From NCBI GenBank assembly GCA_021812265.1, contig JAKAOI010000045.1:1-10124 (forward strand): a stretch of 10,124 bases of DNA, in the 5' to 3' direction. The notes below the pieces were generated by a model that was not told the DNA's origin, made no database searches, and saw nothing but the letters and a program-made list of their open reading frames with translations. Origin of the DNA: Chloroflexota bacterium. GTDB taxonomy: Bacteria > Chloroflexota > Ktedonobacteria > Ktedonobacterales > JACDGC01. Both the position numbers and the translations under genes were made by a program. Of the stretch, positions 1 through 6,773 are shown piece after piece; positions within the stretch are counted from its first letter, which is position 1; each line of letters starts with the position of its first letter.

Positions 1-165
1 GCGCTTGGGATATAATCTTCACCAAAACGCGCTATTTACTCTATAAGTAAATATAATCAATGTATCAGAAATATTGAGAGTGGAAAAATATCCCAATCCC
101 CTTAGCTGAAAATAATATGCGCCAAGCGCGCTTGTACCCATATGCAATGAGCGGCGCAAAAAAAG
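1..165. other. Left-edge non-coding stretch, 3' of the HD-domain gene
   Basis: No convincing gene is seen here. Visible structure includes a 9-bp inverted repeat (TTGGGATAT at 5-13 and ATATCCCAA at 88-96), a 7-bp inverted repeat with a 5-nt gap (ATTTACT at 34-40, AGTAAAT at 46-52), and a 12-nt self-complementary CAAGCGCGCTTG at 123-134. An 8-mer at the very edge (GCGCTTGG, 1-8) is the reverse complement of 122-129. On the minus strand a run of seven T lies just after the HD-gene stop, but no GC-rich stem precedes it closely, so it is not a classic terminator. Confidence 0.4.
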
Positions 166-879
166 CTATAGCTGTTGCTGCTTTTCTTCAAGCATGCCTT
201 CACCGTGATGAAGGACAGACACTTGCGTTTCATATAGCTCCGGCTTGGGAGCGTATATAAATGAAAATGACACCGTGCATTGAAACGCATGTTTAAAAAG
301 TTTATCTTTTTCGTGTGTTGCGTGTAAAATATGTTCCAAAGAATCTTTTTGCGCAATATGATGTTCTGCTGTTACTAATATGGAATGCTTGCCGTCGGGT
401 GACGCCGATATCATGCACGTTAAGCGCTCTACCCCGCCGTCATGCTCATAGTCAAAGGCGTCGGCCAGCCGTAATAAACCACCGAGTATATCTGCTTTTC
501 GTCGATCTGCTGCGCTAAGGTCTCTATATATGGCGTGTGTAATTTTCGGCAAACTTTTTCGGTGATATCGCGCTACACAGGCAATGATATTATTATCCGA
601 CTGCTCCATTCCTTCAAGGCGCGCTTTTTGAATGATGCGCAGCGCGGTTTTATGATGACCTCGTACCCCATATTGTACACCAGAATCGTGCAGCAGCGCC
701 GCCCTTTCTAAAATACGCAGTTCATATTCCCCGAAACCATGCAACGCAAGGGTTTCATGAAACAATTGACCGGATAAATGCGCAACATGCATCGCATGAT
801 CCAAGTCATCCACTTCAACGCCGCCCATCAATTTTTTTATCTCCTGCACATGTTGCAGGTGTTCGGAATCATTATACAC
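166..879 (-). CDS. Stand-alone Ppx/GppA-type HD-domain phosphohydrolase
   Basis: A 237-residue protein resembling the HD domain that normally forms the C-terminal part of Ppx/GppA exopolyphosphatases. Seen directly: His28, then the His64-Asp65 pair in LLHDSG, HHK at 75-77, RYHRK at 104-108, and Asp140 in LLRLADAFD. This is the usual metal-site order H...HD...H...D of HD hydrolases in the Ppx/GppA style. No actin-like N-terminal domain is present. It is soluble, with no signal peptide or membrane segment. It lies downstream of the Ppx-like gene on the same strand, about 208 nt after the CHAD gene, so it may supply the HD module missing from that Ppx. The start is uncertain: the GTG at 879 gives the longest form but its Shine-Dalgarno-like AAAGG is about 12 nt away. 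The ATG at 828 (residue 18) is preceded by AGGAG with a 12-nt gap. The substrate (polyphosphate, ppGpp or other) cannot be told from sequence. Confidence 0.85.
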   Translation of the reverse strand: MYNDSEHLQHVQEIKKLMGGVEVDDLDHAMHVAHLSGQLFHETLALHGFGEYELRILERAALLHDSGVQYGVRGHHKTALRIIQKARLEGMEQSDNNIIACVARYHRKSLPKITHAIYRDLSAADRRKADILGGLLRLADAFDYEHDGGVERLTCMISASPDGKHSILVTAEHHIAQKDSLEHILHATHEKDKLFKHAFQCTVSFSFIYAPKPELYETQVSVLHHGEGMLEEKQQQL

Positions 880-944
880 CGATTTTATGCCCTTTCTTTA
901 TTGATATCATGACTTTTTCGTTGCAGCATGGAACATCCGGTGAT

Positions 945-996
945 GTACAAGGGGCGGCGCCCCTTGTACGGGGTTCTGGTGTGTCCCCAGACCTCC
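945..996. repeat. Tandem double-hairpin intergenic element
   Basis: The first hairpin has perfect 11-bp arms (GTACAAGGGGC at 945-955, GCCCCTTGTAC at 959-969) and a 3-nt loop. A second, imperfect stem follows at once (GGGGTTCTGG at 970-979 against CCAGACCTCC at 987-996). The composition is much richer in G and C than the AT-rich flanks. It sits between the CHAD and HD genes, both transcribed leftward. It lacks a U-tract on either strand, so it is more like a dispersed REP-type intergenic repeat or an mRNA-processing structure than an intrinsic terminator. Only one copy is seen in this window. Confidence 0.6.
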
Positions 997-1087
997 CTTT
1001 GTTGCAGATACGAGAACCATGCGCTTCTCTTTCAAGCGAAAGTCCTAGATATATATATCTTTTTCAGATAGTTGTTTTGTTGTTATG

Positions 1088-1606
1088 TTATTTTCCTAAT
1101 ACTTCCAATGTGTTTCTAAATGTTTGCAGCAGCGCTTGTGTCTGTTCATTCTGCCATAGCGCAACGCATTGTTCATAAATATGTTGCCGCTGCTCACTGA
1201 CTGTTTGGTTCAGGGATTCTAAACTTTTAATTTTTTGTAAAACTTGACTGCGCTGTGTTTCTAATTGCTTTAGACGGCGATTTTTTTCACAATTTTTTAT
1301 GGTGTCTTGCAGCCGTTGTTGCAGCATATCAAGATCGTGCAGCGCGCCGAGCGCTTCTTGCAATTTTTTGAGTTCTTCGGTCAGTTTTGCCGCCGGATCC
1401 GGCAAAAGTTGCATATTCAGTTCAATGGTATATCGGGTTTCTTTAACAGCAATACGCAGCCGATGGTGTTCTTTTGCTTTATCTGGGTTATTTATAAAAG
1501 CGCTCCAAATGTGAATCACCGTTAGTAACGCTTGCAAAATTTCGGAAACTCCGGCTTTATCTGAGATATCCGGATAAATATGGCTGAATCTGATTGTGTC
1601 ACTCAT
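1088..1606 (-). CDS. CHAD-domain C-terminal half protein
   Basis: A 172-residue protein (ATG start) holding the second half of a CHAD domain, a helical polyphosphate-binding fold of two similar helical bundles. The diagnostic repeat is at residues 48-59: His48, Leu-Arg-Ile, Lys55, Arg58-Tyr59, matching the family pattern HxLRIxxKxxRY. It is followed by ALGALHDLD (about 94-102) and a long charged helix to the C-terminus. The first CHAD half is missing here and sits at the end of the upstream gene. The start ATG at 1606-1604 overlaps the upstream stop as ATGAGTGA, and an AAGGCAGGA Shine-Dalgarno lies 7 nt before it, which suits translational coupling. The frame is also open further back, to an in-frame stop at 1685-1687, with a TTG at 1645. 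This could therefore be the tail of a frameshifted Ppx-CHAD fusion. A split is favoured because of the good ribosome site, but not proven. Confidence 0.75.
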   Translation of the reverse strand: MSDTIRFSHIYPDISDKAGVSEILQALLTVIHIWSAFINNPDKAKEHHRLRIAVKETRYTIELNMQLLPDPAAKLTEELKKLQEALGALHDLDMLQQRLQDTIKNCEKNRRLKQLETQRSQVLQKIKSLESLNQTVSEQRQHIYEQCVALWQNEQTQALLQTFRNTLEVLGK

Positions 1607-3122
1607 ATCGGGATCCTGCCTTTTGCGCTTTTTTATGCGCCGCAATACGAATTTCTTCAGCAGATATTGCCGGAGAAGTATTTGTTATCATTGCGTCAAT
1701 TTGCCGAATCAAACTGGTAAAATCTTTGCCGCTGAATGCGATTGGCAAATTTTTCAGCGCGATGCGTTTTTTGCGCTGGAATTTGCGTGTTAACAGAGAC
1801 CATCCGGCTTTAGCTTCCGGGTTTATCAGCGGTTGTATAGATTGCAGTGTGGCAATCGCGGCGTCTTCATCGCGCGCACGGCCAAGGATATCTGCCATTC
1901 GTTTGATGATACGCAGCGCGGCGCGTTGCGGCTGCGCAGGAAAACAAGCTGAATATACCATAAGGCAAGTTTTTAATTTGCGCAAGATAATCCGCATTTC
2001 GTGTATTGCGTCTTTATCACCGCGAAACACGTTTTTGCGCTGTTTTTGCGCCGCGCGGACCAGTTTGCGTATTTGCTGAGCGGCGGCGGCAGAGATAGTT
2101 ATTTGGCAGTTATTTTCTGCTGTTTGCCTGCTGTTGTTTAAATAAAACCGCGGCGCCGATTCATCCATCGAAAAATTATGATTATAAGCGTTTTCACGAG
2201 ACGCTTCCAGCCATTTATTTCCATATTTGGCGGCGCTGGAGATGATTCCTTCGCGTATTCCCGCTTCGCTGACAATGATTCCCGGCAACTGCATCCGTTC
2301 AATAAGCGCAAGCAGAACTATGGCTCCGGTGGGCAGCAAGCGCGCGCGTTCCATCCGTAAATGATATTCTGCGGCTATAAGTGTTGAAGGCTTTGTGCGC
2401 ATGATGGCTATGGCGCTGTGGATATCCGCCGCCCGCAAAATTCGGTCCCCCGCAGCGCGTTTTTGCGCCTGCTGAGTTAGCCGCATCAGCGCATTTACTG
2501 TGCCGCCGCAAACCAGCATTTCATCAATATTGCTCAGCCGCGATACAGCGCCGAATACATCTTGCAGATACACTTGCAGCGCGCCGGTTTCTTCATCGGC
2601 AGGGGGATCTCCAATGGCGAATCGCTCACGCATAAATGAAGAGCCGACTTGCATGGATGTGCGCCATGCGCCGTACCCAAGTTCACTGATAATTATTTCT
2701 AAACTGCCTCCTCCAAGATCGGCGACACCAACATTTATTGGAAGTTTGCGCCCGTGCGTTACCCCGCGGAACATTAACGTCGCTTCGTCCATGCCCGAAA
2801 GCACCAGCGGGTGTATGCCGCTGGTTGCTTCAATAGCGTTCAACAGCGCCGTTGTGTTGCCTGCGGCGCGCGCCACTTCGGTTGCAACCACAATCAAATC
2901 TTCCGCGCCGAAAGAACGAGCGATATCCCTTAAATATAAGATTGCTTGGGTGGTGGCGATGATTCTCTCTTCAGGAATATATCCTAAATTCCAAACTCCA
3001 TCTGCCAGCCTGATAAACACTGATTGATCCGCCAGTATTGTTATGTGAGAGCCATATGTTCCCGCGACGATGAGATGCACCGTATTGCTTCCTATATCTA
3101 TTGCTGCGAGACACTTGTACAT
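1599..3122 (-). CDS. ppx: Ppx/GppA exopolyphosphatase core with N-terminal half of a CHAD domain
   Basis: A 507-residue protein. Residues about 1-300 form the two actin-like domains of the Ppx/GppA family, which remove terminal phosphate from polyphosphate or convert pppGpp. Seen: IDIGSNTVHL at 8-17 (phosphate loop), SGMDEA at 109-114 (catalytic-Glu region; families usually read SGxEEA), VADLGGGSLEI at 133-143, a CGGT loop near 204, and VSEAGIREGI near 288-297. After a linker, His374 begins the first CHAD repeat (HEMRIILRKLK), followed by LGRARDEDAAI. The usual C-terminal HD domain of Ppx is absent. The CHAD domain stops at its midpoint, and its other half is in the overlapping downstream gene. 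The start ATG has AGGAGT 8 nt upstream. The gene is divergent from galT. Ppx identity is firm; whether the two CHAD halves are separate chains is open. A six-A run in the mRNA (1634-1629) lies close to the end and is a possible slippage or frameshift site. Confidence 0.88.
   Translation of the reverse strand: MYKCLAAIDIGSNTVHLIVAGTYGSHITILADQSVFIRLADGVWNLGYIPEERIIATTQAILYLRDIARSFGAEDLIVVATEVARAAGNTTALLNAIEATSGIHPLVLSGMDEATLMFRGVTHGRKLPINVGVADLGGGSLEIIISELGYGAWRTSMQVGSSFMRERFAIGDPPADEETGALQVYLQDVFGAVSRLSNIDEMLVCGGTVNALMRLTQQAQKRAAGDRILRAADIHSAIAIMRTKPSTLIAAEYHLRMERARLLPTGAIVLLALIERMQLPGIIVSEAGIREGIISSAAKYGNKWLEASRENAYNHNFSMDESAPRFYLNNSRQTAENNCQITISAAAAQQIRKLVRAAQKQRKNVFRGDKDAIHEMRIILRKLKTCLMVYSACFPAQPQRAALRIIKRMADILGRARDEDAAIATLQSIQPLINPEAKAGWSLLTRKFQRKKRIALKNLPIAFSGKDFTSLIRQIDAMITNTSPAISAEEIRIAAHKKAQKAGSRYE
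1614..1622 (-). promoter_or_regulatory. Shine-Dalgarno for the CHAD C-half gene inside ppx
   Basis: On the minus strand this reads AAGGCAGGA, ending 7 nt before the ATG at 1606. It lies inside the last codons of the Ppx gene. It supports independent or coupled initiation of the second CHAD half. Confidence 0.5.
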
Positions 3123-3435
3123 GGCAAAATACTCCTGTTATAAAATGCTTTGTGCGAACACTGCCGCGTAAATAACAGCCTGCTCTATTGTATCGGCAAA
3201 AGCCGCTGGGACTTATATAGTTTGTTTGCATGCCTTCTTTTATTATAGTGTATAACAACATACCCGTTCGCCGGTGAAACCAAAGCTTCGGAAATTGTTT
3301 TGCGCAAACAGCATTTTTTTTCTTGCAGGTTTATTGCGGATTATTTTATCATAATACATAATAAAAGAGGCGCCGGAGTTGTTGCCCCCTGCTGGCTGCT
3401 TGTATATGTGAAATTTACATGTGAAAGAAATAAAT
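3123..3435. promoter_or_regulatory. Divergent ppx/galT intergenic promoter region
   Basis: These 313 nt hold no convincing gene. On the minus strand a perfect TATAAT (3247-3242) could serve the ppx cluster, but no good -35 is seen 17 nt upstream; it would give a leader of about 110 nt. On the plus strand, TTGCGG at 3334-3339 and CATAAT at 3357-3362 are 17 nt apart and could drive galT. A 10-bp palindrome TTTGCGCAAA is at 3299-3308. The ppx Shine-Dalgarno (AGGAGT) is at the left end. Assignments are by motif only. Confidence 0.4.
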
Positions 3436-4350
3436 ATGACCGATAACGCTCCCACTAACCAAAGAGTAGTTTATAATCCCTTTACCGGCCACAATGTTGT
3501 GCAAACTCCCGGACGGATGTCGCGCCGTGAAGGCGCCGCCGCATGCCCGTTTTGCGCCGATATCACCGATGGCCGCTGGCCCGCCGGCAGCGAAACGTGG
3601 CTGCGTCCTAATGATTTCCCCGCTATGAAGCCGCCGGTAGGTGAGTGCTATGTTTTGCTGTATGCGCGTGATCATAATGTTCCGTTTTACGATCTGGATG
3701 CGCAGCAGGTGACCCGTGTTGTGGAATTATGGCGAACCGCATATAAAGAACTGAGCGCAAAATACGCCTGTGTTATGACATTTGAAAATGCAGGCGCGGA
3801 AATTGGCCAAACACAGCGGCACCCACATGGGCAAACATATGGTGTGTCTTTTTTGCCGCCGGTGATAGAAACCGAATTGCATTTTGCGCGTGAACATATG
3901 CGGCAAACCGGCGGCTGCCTGTATTGCAAAATTTTGCGGGAAGAGATGGCCGGGCCGCGTTTGGTGTTTCAGGGAGAGAACTGGATGGGGTTTATTCCCG
4001 AATGGGCAAAATATCCGTTTGAAACACATATGTATCCGCGCGCGCATATTGCGTCTATCGGCGAGATTCCCGATGATTCTGTTGTATCGGCGGAACTGGC
4101 CGGGGCGCTGCTTCGGATCATTCGCGGCTATAACACTGTTTATGAGGCGCCAATGCCATATATGCTGGCGCTGCATCAATACACCGATGCAGCGTATCAC
4201 TTTCATATTGAGCTGCTTCCTGTTGGCCGCGCGCCAAATAAGCTGAAATTTGCCGCCAGCTCCGAGGCGGCTTTTGGTTTATGGCTGAATGATTCTCAGC
4301 CAGAATTAAAAGCGGCAGAGCTGAGAAAGGCCATCGCAGCGGCGCTTTAA
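3436..4350 (+). CDS. galT: Galactose-1-phosphate uridylyltransferase (HIT-type)
   Basis: A 304-residue protein of the GalT/HIT family, which exchanges UDP between UDP-glucose and galactose 1-phosphate in the Leloir pathway via a uridylyl-histidine. Seen, numbered from the ATG at 3436: CPFC with Cys37/Cys40, His80 in ARDH, and HPHGQ at 129-133, where His129 completes a zinc site like that of E. coli GalT and His131 is the expected nucleophile. Glu169/170, His247, and His255/His257 (HFH) match the second metal site. An extra CLYC pair is at 161-164. It is shorter than the E. coli enzyme (about 348 residues). A GTG at 3421 gives five more residues; neither start has a strong ribosome site. It precedes the ara genes by 93 nt in the same direction, suggesting joint use of galactose and arabinose, as from plant polysaccharides. 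Other sugar 1-phosphates are possible substrates. Confidence 0.88.
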   Translation: MTDNAPTNQRVVYNPFTGHNVVQTPGRMSRREGAAACPFCADITDGRWPAGSETWLRPNDFPAMKPPVGECYVLLYARDHNVPFYDLDAQQVTRVVELWRTAYKELSAKYACVMTFENAGAEIGQTQRHPHGQTYGVSFLPPVIETELHFAREHMRQTGGCLYCKILREEMAGPRLVFQGENWMGFIPEWAKYPFETHMYPRAHIASIGEIPDDSVVSAELAGALLRIIRGYNTVYEAPMPYMLALHQYTDAAYHFHIELLPVGRAPNKLKFAASSEAAFGLWLNDSQPELKAAELRKAIAAAL

Positions 4351-4383
4351 CAATTGCGGCTATCTTTTTTTCAAAAAACATAG

Positions 4384-4420
4384 TATACTTTGCTTAACGC
4401 ATCTATTTAAGCGTTTAAAT
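4384..4420 (+). promoter_or_regulatory. Putative araB promoter -10 and palindromic operator
   Basis: TATACT at 4384-4389 is a good -10; no strong -35 is placed at 17 nt upstream. Just downstream, at 4405-4420, is a perfect inverted repeat ATTTAA-GCGT-TTAAAT, where a repressor would cover the start of transcription. Its length and outer ATTT/AAAT resemble the 16-bp AraR operator of Bacillus subtilis as I remember it, but the centre differs. No regulator gene is in the window. Confidence 0.45.
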
Positions 4421-4443
4421 AAAAAATATCACTGGTGATATGT

Positions 4444-6102
4444 ATGCCAACGTATACTATCGGCGTTGATTTTGGCACAGAATCTGGCAGAGCATTGCTG
4501 GTAGATTGCAGCAGCGGCGCAGAAATCGCTTCCGCAGTTCATTACTACGAGCATGGTGTTATAGATACTCTATTGCCGGATAGCGCCGTCTCTTTGCCTT
4601 TCGATTGGGCGCTGCAAGACCCCGAAGACTATATTGCTGTATTGCAGACCGCTGTTCCCGAAGCGTTGCGGAAAAGCGGTGTTCATCCCCAAGATGTTGT
4701 GGGAATTGGGATAGATTTTACGTCATGCACAATGCTGCCAACAACCAAAGATGGCCGCCCGCTGTGTTCTCTTCCGGTATACCGAAAGCGCCCTCACGCT
4801 TGGGTAAAACTATGGAAACACCATGCGGCGCAAGCGCAGGCGGATCGCATTAACGCTGTTGGCGCCGCAAGAAATGAGCTGTGGGCGCCGCGTTATGGCG
4901 GCCGCTACTCATCTGAATGGTTTTTCAGCAAGGCGCTGCAAATTTTAGAAGAAGATCCTGAAGTGTACAGCGCTTCGGAGCGATTGATAGAGGCGGCAGA
5001 TTGGCTGGTTTGGCAGCTGACCGGTGTGGAAACACGTAATATTTGCACTGCTGGCTATAAAGCAATGTATCATGATGGAGATTTTCCCTCCGAGGATTTT
5101 TTTGCCGAATTAAACCCCGCTTTTCGAGATGTAATTGAAACACGTGTGCGGGGTCCGCTGGTTGAATTAGGCGCAAAAGCCGGCGAGCTAACCCGGCAAG
5201 CCGCGGAATGGATGGGGCTTTCGGCCGGCATAGCTGTTGCCGCCGCCAATGTAGACGCGCATGTAACGCCGCCCGCTGTAAAAATAACTGAGCCGGGCCA
5301 TATGGTGATGATCATGGGAACATCAACCTGTGATATTTTGCTGGGGACGCAGCTGCGCGAAGTAGATGGCATGTGCGGCGCTGTGCTGAATGGTGTTGTT
5401 CCCGGCGCGTGGGGATATGAAGCCGGGCAGAATGGTGTGGGAGATATTTTTGCTTGGTTTGTGGAAAACGCCACACCCGCAAAATATTTTCACGCCGCCG
5501 CTGCGGAAGGGTTGGATATTCACGCATATTTAGAACGTGAAGCCGCGAAACTGGCGCCCGGTGAATCGGGGCTGCTTGCCTTGGATTGGTGGCTGGGCAA
5601 TCGTTCGGTGCTGGTAGATGTAGATTTAACCGGAATGATTTTAGGATTGACAAAAGCTTCCACTGCGCCGGAAATATACCGCGCGCTGCTGGAAGCCACC
5701 GCGTTTGGCGCCCGGCGGATTATCGAGGCGTTTGAAGAACGTGGAATAGCAGTAAAAGATATTGTCGCCGCCGGTGGTCTTCCCGAAAAAAACAAATTGC
5801 TTAGGTCTATATACGCTGATGTTATCGGCAAAGATCTCTATCTTTCGGGGTCACCGCAGGCTCCCGCTTTGGGGGCGGCTATACACGCCGCCGTTGCCGC
5901 AGGCGTGTATACGTCGGTTACCGAAGCGGCAAATGTGATGGGCAAGCTGCAAGATGAAGCTGTGCGCCCAAATCCACAACATACAGCGATATATGATCAA
6001 CTGTATAGCGATTACCTGATTTTGCATGATTATTTTGGCCGAGGGGGCAACGATGTAATGAAACGCCTGAAAAAGCTGCGCAATGCGCGGGGAGGCGAGT
6101 AG
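4444..6102 (+). CDS. araB: L-ribulokinase
   Basis: A 552-residue FGGY-family kinase that phosphorylates L-ribulose to L-ribulose 5-phosphate with ATP, in the cytoplasm. It closely resembles Bacillus-type AraB throughout. Seen: the N-terminal phosphate loop VDFGTESGRA (about 8-17), substrate-side HAWVKLWKHH at 118-127, the catalytic base Asp271 in NVDAH, the ATP-site stretch MGTSTC, YEAGQNGVGDIFAWF, LLALDWWLGNRS, AAGGLPEKN, and the family ending GRGGNDVMKRLK. The length fits the family (about 560). The ATG at 4444 is chosen because it follows GGTGA by 5 nt and places the phosphate loop as in relatives; a GTG at 4435 would add three residues. It is the first gene of the tight araB-araD-isomerase cluster; its stop is one base from araD. 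Likely regulated by the palindrome upstream. No odd residues seen. Confidence 0.96.
   Translation: MPTYTIGVDFGTESGRALLVDCSSGAEIASAVHYYEHGVIDTLLPDSAVSLPFDWALQDPEDYIAVLQTAVPEALRKSGVHPQDVVGIGIDFTSCTMLPTTKDGRPLCSLPVYRKRPHAWVKLWKHHAAQAQADRINAVGAARNELWAPRYGGRYSSEWFFSKALQILEEDPEVYSASERLIEAADWLVWQLTGVETRNICTAGYKAMYHDGDFPSEDFFAELNPAFRDVIETRVRGPLVELGAKAGELTRQAAEWMGLSAGIAVAAANVDAHVTPPAVKITEPGHMVMIMGTSTCDILLGTQLREVDGMCGAVLNGVVPGAWGYEAGQNGVGDIFAWFVENATPAKYFHAAAAEGLDIHAYLEREAAKLAPGESGLLALDWWLGNRSVLVDVDLTGMILGLTKASTAPEIYRALLEATAFGARRIIEAFEERGIAVKDIVAAGGLPEKNKLLRSIYADVIGKDLYLSGSPQAPALGAAIHAAVAAGVYTSVTEAANVMGKLQDEAVRPNPQHTAIYDQLYSDYLILHDYFGRGGNDVMKRLKKLRNARGGE
6089..6095 (+). promoter_or_regulatory. Strong Shine-Dalgarno deciding the araD start
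   Basis: GGGGAGG lies 8 nt before a GTG at 6104. This favours GTG 6104 over the upstream ATG at 6083, which would overlap araB by 20 nt and lacks such a site. Confidence 0.7.
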
Positions 6103-6103
6103 C

Positions 6104-6772
6104 GTGTTATTGGAAGAACTGCGCCAGCGGGTATGCCGCGCCCACGCTTTATTGCCGGCTAATCAGCTTGTTGCCTGGACATCCGGCAACGTAAGCGGCA
6201 GAGATTCCGCAACCGGATATATCGTTATAAAACCAAGTGGCCTGCCGTATTCGGAATTGACCAGCGCAAATATGGTGGTGATAGATGAAAATGGCGCGGT
6301 GGTTGAAGGCAGTTTATCACCATCTTCCGACGCTGCTTCGCATTGTTATATCTATCGCAATATGCCGCAAGTGTTTGGCGTTACGCATACGCATTCACGG
6401 TACGCCACTGCGTTTGCTGCGGTTGGCAAAGAAATTCCCTGTGTGTTAACCGCCATTGCCGATGAGTTTGGCGGATCTATTCCGTGCGGAGATTTTCAGC
6501 CTATCGGAGGAGATGAAATTGGCCGCGAAGTTGTTCGCGTTGCGCAAGGCTCACATAGTCCTGCTATTCTGTTGAAAAATCATGGCGTTTTTACGTATGG
6601 CGCTTCTGCGGAAAGCGCAGTAAAAGCCGCAGTTATGACAGAGGACGCCGCCGCCGCTGTTTGGATGGCTATGCAAATTGGCAGCCCCGTTTCCATTCCC
6701 GAAGAAACCATTGCGCAACTGCACTACAGATATACTCATGTATATGGGCAGCGATCTTCAAAGGAGAATTAA
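6104..6772 (+). CDS. araD: L-ribulose-5-phosphate 4-epimerase
   Basis: A 222-residue class II aldolase/epimerase-fold protein converting L-ribulose 5-phosphate to D-xylulose 5-phosphate, with a zinc-bound enediolate/retro-aldol mechanism. With the GTG start, key residues fall at the same numbers as in E. coli AraD: Asp76 in PSSD, zinc ligands His95 and His97 in HTHSR, and Asp120 in IADEF. The third zinc ligand is His160 in KNHG (171 in E. coli, owing to a shorter loop), and Tyr214 in HVYGQ matches the C-terminal catalytic tyrosine. This set separates it from fuculose-phosphate aldolase. GNVS near 32-35 is the phosphate-binding strand. It sits one base after araB and one base before the isomerase, so the three are surely one transcript. 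It is slightly shorter than E. coli AraD (231). Confidence 0.94.
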   Translation: MLLEELRQRVCRAHALLPANQLVAWTSGNVSGRDSATGYIVIKPSGLPYSELTSANMVVIDENGAVVEGSLSPSSDAASHCYIYRNMPQVFGVTHTHSRYATAFAAVGKEIPCVLTAIADEFGGSIPCGDFQPIGGDEIGREVVRVAQGSHSPAILLKNHGVFTYGASAESAVKAAVMTEDAAAAVWMAMQIGSPVSIPEETIAQLHYRYTHVYGQRSSKEN

Positions 6773-6773
6773 A

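Noticed and set aside
102..356. 84-residue minus-strand frame at the left edge
   Set aside because: It overlaps the HD-domain gene in another frame and has low-complexity, unrecognisable sequence; a shadow frame.
871..880. Decamer GGTGTATAAT seen at 880-871 (minus), 8222-8231 and 8758-8767 as a shared promoter box
   Set aside because: One copy is inside the isomerase coding end and another overlaps the HD start codon, with no matching -35; three copies of an AT-rich 10-mer are weak evidence.
1047..1060. AGATATATATATCT palindrome downstream of the CHAD gene
   Set aside because: Simple alternating AT sequence; self-complementarity is trivial and no function can be argued.
2500..3027. 175-residue plus-strand frame opposite ppx
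   Set aside because: Antisense shadow of the well-supported Ppx gene, rich in Ser/Pro/Ala as expected from the reversed codons.
4361..4378. T-run followed by A-run after galT as an intrinsic terminator
   Set aside because: The stem would be only A-T pairs with no GC-rich part, so termination is not supported.
6678..6773. Longer start of the isomerase inside araD
   Set aside because: The ATG at 6774 has a strong AAGGAG at 7 nt; the extra residues are just araD read in another frame.
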